DNA of 34,547 nt from assembly GCA_052387335.1 (NCBI GenBank), contig JBQTJH010000007.1:1-34547 (forward strand), read 5' to 3'. Position 1 is the stretch's first letter. Every line of letters begins with the position of its first letter. The notes beneath the pieces are model-generated. The model was not told the DNA's origin and did no database searches. It saw only the letters and a list, made by a program, of their open reading frames with translations. The DNA comes from Panacagrimonas sp052387335. Lineage in GTDB: Bacteria; Pseudomonadota; Gammaproteobacteria; Nevskiales; Nevskiaceae. Below, piece by piece: positions 31,759 to 34,547 of this stretch. The position numbers and the translations under genes are program-made.

Positions 31759-32199
31759 ATGCTGATCGAGCAGATGGTCTACTGGCATTGGTGGGTCGCG
31801 GGCCTGGCCCTGCTGATTCTGGAAATGCTGATCCCGACTAACCTGGTGCTGCTGTGGATGGGCGTGTCGGCGGTGTTCGTGGGCCTGGTGTCTTGGCTGC
31901 TGCCGACCTCCTGGCCGCTGGAACTGGTGTTGTTCGGTGTGCTGTCGGTGCTGAGCTTTCTGCTTTATCACCGCTATCGCAAACAACCCGACAGCGCCGG
32001 CGAACCCACGCTCAACCGCCGCGGCCATTCGTATGTCGGCCGCACGTTCACCTTGAGCAGCCCCATCATCAACGGTGTCGGCAAGCTACGGGTGGATGAT
32101 TCGCAATGGCGCATCTCGGGGCCCGACCTGCCGGAAGGCAGCCAGGTGCGCGTGGTCAAGGCCGACGGAGCGACCTTGCAGGTTGAGCGTGCCGGCTAA
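31759..32199 (+). CDS. NfeD-family membrane protein (YbbJ-like)
   Basis: NfeD proteins are the standard membrane partners of SPFH proteins. The 146-residue protein has three or four hydrophobic segments up to about residue 70 (WWVAGLALLILEMLIP, LVLLWMGVSAVFVGLVSWLL, LELVLFGVLSVLSFLLY). A short cytoplasmic OB-fold follows (GRTFTLSSPIINGVGKLRVD, SQWRISGPDLPEGSQVRVV), in which NGVGKLRVDDSQWR is the family core. ATG 31759 has GCGGAGACA upstream as a ribosome binding site. The end overlaps the next gene. Confidence 0.92.
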   Translation: MLIEQMVYWHWWVAGLALLILEMLIPTNLVLLWMGVSAVFVGLVSWLLPTSWPLELVLFGVLSVLSFLLYHRYRKQPDSAGEPTLNRRGHSYVGRTFTLSSPIINGVGKLRVDDSQWRISGPDLPEGSQVRVVKADGATLQVERAG

Positions 32200-32917
32200 G
32201 CGCGCCCGCCAGGGCGCGCTGCGTCAACCGCTGCATAGAGTCGCCGTTCCGCACCAGCTGGAACACGCGCGCGACAACCTCTACACCTTCGGCGAAGAGC
32301 TCTCGCACGCGATCACGCACGGACTGGGCGTGATCCTGGCCATCGTCGGCCTGTGCGTGCTGGTGGTGCGCGCCGCGCTGTATGGCGACATCTGGCACGT
32401 AGTGGCGTCGAGCGTGTTCGGCGCCACCCTGGTGATGATGTACGCCGCGTCCACGCTGTATCACAGCATTCCGCTGCCGCGTGCGCGCCATGTGCTGCGC
32501 GTGATCGATCACTCGCTGATCTATTTCCTGATCGCCGGTACCTACACACCGTTCACCTTGGTGACCTTGCACGGTCCCTGGGGCTGGAGCCTGTTCGGCT
32601 TCACCTGGGGGCTGGCGGTGATCGGCGTGGGCCTGAAGATCTTCACCACCGGGCGCTACGAGAAGGTTTCGCTGGCGGTGTATCTGATGATGGGCTGGTG
32701 TGCGGTCATCGCAGTCAAGCCGCTGTTCGAGCGTCTGGAAACCGGCGGCCTGATTCTGCTGGCGGCCGGCGGTATCACCTACAGCGGCGGCGTGGTCTTC
32801 TACGTGTGGAACCGCCTGCGCTATCACCACGCCATCTGGCATTTGTTCGTGCTCGCCGGCAGCGTGCTGCACTGGTTCACCGTGTATCTGTACGTGGTGC
32901 CGGGGCCGCCGCAATAA
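32189..32917 (+). CDS. Hemolysin III-family (PAQR) seven-helix membrane protein
   Basis: This membrane protein belongs to the hemolysin III/YqfA family. Family members have been linked to membrane lipid balance, and cytolysis is shown only for a few. The 242-residue protein has seven membrane helices. Family motifs are EELSHAITHGLG (helix 1), LYHSIP and IDHSLIYFLIAGTYTPFTL (helices 2-3), and HAIWHLFVLAGSVLHW at the end, with histidines and Asp that may bind zinc. GTG 32189 was chosen because it gives the last open start before the conserved part; it overlaps the nfeD-type gene by 11 bases. TTG 32183 is also possible. Confidence 0.9.
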   Translation: MPAKRARQGALRQPLHRVAVPHQLEHARDNLYTFGEELSHAITHGLGVILAIVGLCVLVVRAALYGDIWHVVASSVFGATLVMMYAASTLYHSIPLPRARHVLRVIDHSLIYFLIAGTYTPFTLVTLHGPWGWSLFGFTWGLAVIGVGLKIFTTGRYEKVSLAVYLMMGWCAVIAVKPLFERLETGGLILLAAGGITYSGGVVFYVWNRLRYHHAIWHLFVLAGSVLHWFTVYLYVVPGPPQ

Positions 32918-32938
32918 GGCCGCAATAAGGAGGGGCAG

Positions 32939-33808
32939 ATGTTCCAAGCCGTGGACAGCCCGTATCGGGTGCCTTTCGACGCCAGCTTCAAGCTGGCCAA
33001 GTCGCCGACCCGCCCGCCGCAAGACGGCGAAGACAAGAGTGCGCGCAAGGACGCGCTGAAGAACAGCGTCGATCAGATCAGCGAATTGCAGCGCGTGCTG
33101 TACGCGCACAACCAGTATTCGCTGCTGCTGATCTTTCAGGCCATGGACGCCGCTGGAAAGGACTCCACCATCCGCGCGGTGATGTCGGGCATAGACCCGG
33201 CGGGCTGCGAGGTGTACTCGTTCAAGCGTCCATCGGAAACCGATCTGGATCACGACTTTCTCTGGCGCACCGCGCAATGCCTGCCGCAGCGCGGACGCAT
33301 CGGCGTGTTCAACCGCAGCTATTACGAGGAAGTGCTGGTGGTGCGCGTGCATCCGGAATATCTGGACGCGCAGCGTCTGCCGGATCGGCCGCCGCTGAAG
33401 ACACTGTGGGAGCAGCGCTACGAATCGATCCGCGATCATGAGAACCATCTGGCGCGTAACGGCACGGTGATTCTCAAGTTCTGGCTCAACGTCTCGCTCG
33501 ACGAACAACGCGACCGTTTCCTGGCGCGCCTGGATGAGCCTGAGAAGAACTGGAAATTCGAAACCGCCGACCTGCACGAGCGCGAGCGCTGGAAGGACTA
33601 CATGACGGCCTACGAAGCCGCGCTCAACGCCACTTCGCGCGCGCATGCGCCCTGGTACGCCATCCCCGCCGACAGCAAGTCCTACATGCGCGCCACCGTC
33701 GCCGATATCGTGCTGCGCACTTTGAAATCGCTGAAACTGGAGTATCCAAAGCTGGATGCAGCAGAAAAAGCCCGCTTCGGTGAGATGCGCGCCTATCTCA
33801 AGGGCTGA
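32939..33808 (+). CDS. ppk2: Polyphosphate kinase 2 family (polyphosphate:nucleotide phosphotransferase)
   Basis: PPK2 enzymes use polyphosphate to phosphorylate nucleotides, or make polyphosphate from them. The 289-residue single-domain protein has Walker A as MDAAGKDST (about residues 69-77), Walker B FNRSYYEEVLVVRVHPEYL and the lid region LDEQRDRFLARLDEPEKNWK. Whether it acts on AMP, ADP or GDP cannot be told from the sequence. ATG 32939 follows a strong ribosome binding site, AAGGAGGGG. It lies 21 bases after the hemolysin III gene and may be cotranscribed. Its end overlaps the convergent lipase-like gene by 16 bases. Confidence 0.94.
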   Translation: MFQAVDSPYRVPFDASFKLAKSPTRPPQDGEDKSARKDALKNSVDQISELQRVLYAHNQYSLLLIFQAMDAAGKDSTIRAVMSGIDPAGCEVYSFKRPSETDLDHDFLWRTAQCLPQRGRIGVFNRSYYEEVLVVRVHPEYLDAQRLPDRPPLKTLWEQRYESIRDHENHLARNGTVILKFWLNVSLDEQRDRFLARLDEPEKNWKFETADLHERERWKDYMTAYEAALNATSRAHAPWYAIPADSKSYMRATVADIVLRTLKSLKLEYPKLDAAEKARFGEMRAYLKG

Positions 33809-34500
33809 GTCACCACGCGTTCAAAGCGGCCCTCGCGCAAAAAATGCAGCGTCTGCCGGATCACCTCGGCGTCGCGCATCATGAAGGTGTGATTGACCGG
33901 CAGCACCAGAAAATCCCGCATACCCTCAAGCTGCGTGCTGTGCACGCTGACCTTGCCGTCGTCAGGCCCCGCGATCAGCGCCGAATAGATCGGGTTGTAG
34001 GAACGCGTGCCGGCGATCACCCCGACTGGAACCGTCGCCGGCCCCAAGCGATTCGGCAGGCTGTCGGGCGCAGTGCCGAGCTGATACCCCGCAGGGCCGT
34101 TGATCCAACGAAACGGCGGCAGCCAGCCCAGCGTGTCCACCAACTCGCTACCGCGATTGGGCGGGCCGATCATGACCACGCGCCCCATCTGCGCCGGCGC
34201 GCCGTATGCGGCCAGATACTGCCGCACCAGGATTGCCCCCATGGAATGTCCAACCCAATGCAGCCGCGTTGCGCCCGCCTGCGTCGCCGCGTCCACCGCG
34301 GGTCGCAGGTGCGCTTCCACCAGCTGCTCCACCGTCATCGTGGCCGATGGATAGTCCAGATTGTTGACCACGTAACCCTGTGCATGCAGGGCCTGGGCGA
34401 GCGGCTTCATCGCCGCGGCCGAACGCGCCAGACCGTGCAACACGATCACCCACTCGTCTGTCTGCAATGCTCGAAATCCCAAATCCATGCGGGCGATCAT
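33793..34500 (-). CDS. Lipase-like alpha/beta hydrolase
   Basis: This is a 235-residue serine hydrolase of unknown substrate. The oxyanion region is VIVLHGLARSAAAM. The nucleophile is S86 in WVGHSMGAILV. The likely acid is Asp in IAGPDDGKVSV and the base His in LPVNHTFMM. MIGPPNRGSELVDTLGW is typical of lipases of this kind. ATG 34500 was chosen; ATG 34488 (MDLGF) and GTG 34545 are alternatives, and none has a clear ribosome binding site. The frame stays open to the window edge, so a longer N-terminus cannot be excluded. No signal peptide is visible. Confidence 0.85.
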   Translation of the reverse strand: MIARMDLGFRALQTDEWVIVLHGLARSAAAMKPLAQALHAQGYVVNNLDYPSATMTVEQLVEAHLRPAVDAATQAGATRLHWVGHSMGAILVRQYLAAYGAPAQMGRVVMIGPPNRGSELVDTLGWLPPFRWINGPAGYQLGTAPDSLPNRLGPATVPVGVIAGTRSYNPIYSALIAGPDDGKVSVHSTQLEGMRDFLVLPVNHTFMMRDAEVIRQTLHFLREGRFERVVTQPLR

Positions 34501-34547
34501 GCAGAAGCTCAGGGGTGGCGTGAAGATGGCGCGACGCGTCTCCACAT

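Noticed and set aside
32156..33646. Open frame of 496 codons on the minus strand opposite the hemolysin III and ppk2 genes
   Set aside because: It spans two well-supported plus-strand genes and has the His/Gln/Arg composition of a shadow frame.

Overview
The window looks like chromosomal DNA of a high-GC gammaproteobacterium. The order Lysobacterales (Xanthomonadales) is the best guess. The grounds are the order polA / C-rich small RNA / engB / cytochrome c4 / dsbA, the lptM-lysA pair, and a GTAG-headed REP doublet of the kind described in Stenotrophomonas. No tRNA, rRNA, CRISPR array, insertion sequence or prophage was seen. The longest stretch without a protein gene is 283 bases (6808-7090), and it appears to hold a small RNA.

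Layout. Positions 2-4601 hold the 3' part of a cyclopropane fatty acid synthase gene, two small membrane-protein genes, an overlapping three-gene membrane-protein operon (2765 to 1688) divergent from an MmyB-type HTH regulator, and an M14 carboxypeptidase. Positions 4598-6807 hold dsbA and cytochrome c4 (minus) facing away from engB (plus). Positions 6808-13075 form a minus-strand block read lptM, lysA, hipB, hipA, polA, then an sX13-like RNA ending in a strong terminator. The hipBA toxin-antitoxin pair seems to have been inserted between lysA and polA. Its operators reach into the end of lysA, and its stop codon overlaps the polA start. polA itself carries an in-frame palindromic repeat in its interdomain linker. 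Positions 13151-16622 hold a carboxylesterase gene and a minus-strand housekeeping operon (rph, rdgB, hemW, a CPXCG protein) with a REP doublet between rph and rdgB.

Positions 16773-30193 are the main accessory system, a complete type II (E. coli-like) cellulose secretion cluster arranged as two convergent operons: bcsB-bcsZ-bcsC on plus and bcsR-bcsE-bcsF-bcsQ-bcsA-bcsG on minus. The synthase BcsA and its obligate partner BcsB are therefore on opposite strands, about 8 kb apart. Catalytic and c-di-GMP-binding motifs are intact in BcsA (PilZ) and BcsE (RxGD). BcsG keeps its active-site residues, so the product may be phosphoethanolamine-modified cellulose. Positions 30276-34547 hold sufE, a qmcA-nfeD pair, a hemolysin III-like gene, a polyphosphate kinase 2 gene and a lipase-like gene.

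The points most worth checking are the sX13-like RNA, the repeat inside polA, the three evenly spaced hipBA operators with polA coupled to hipA, the split bcs cluster, and the terminator that overlaps an apparent signal peptide in the M14 gene.
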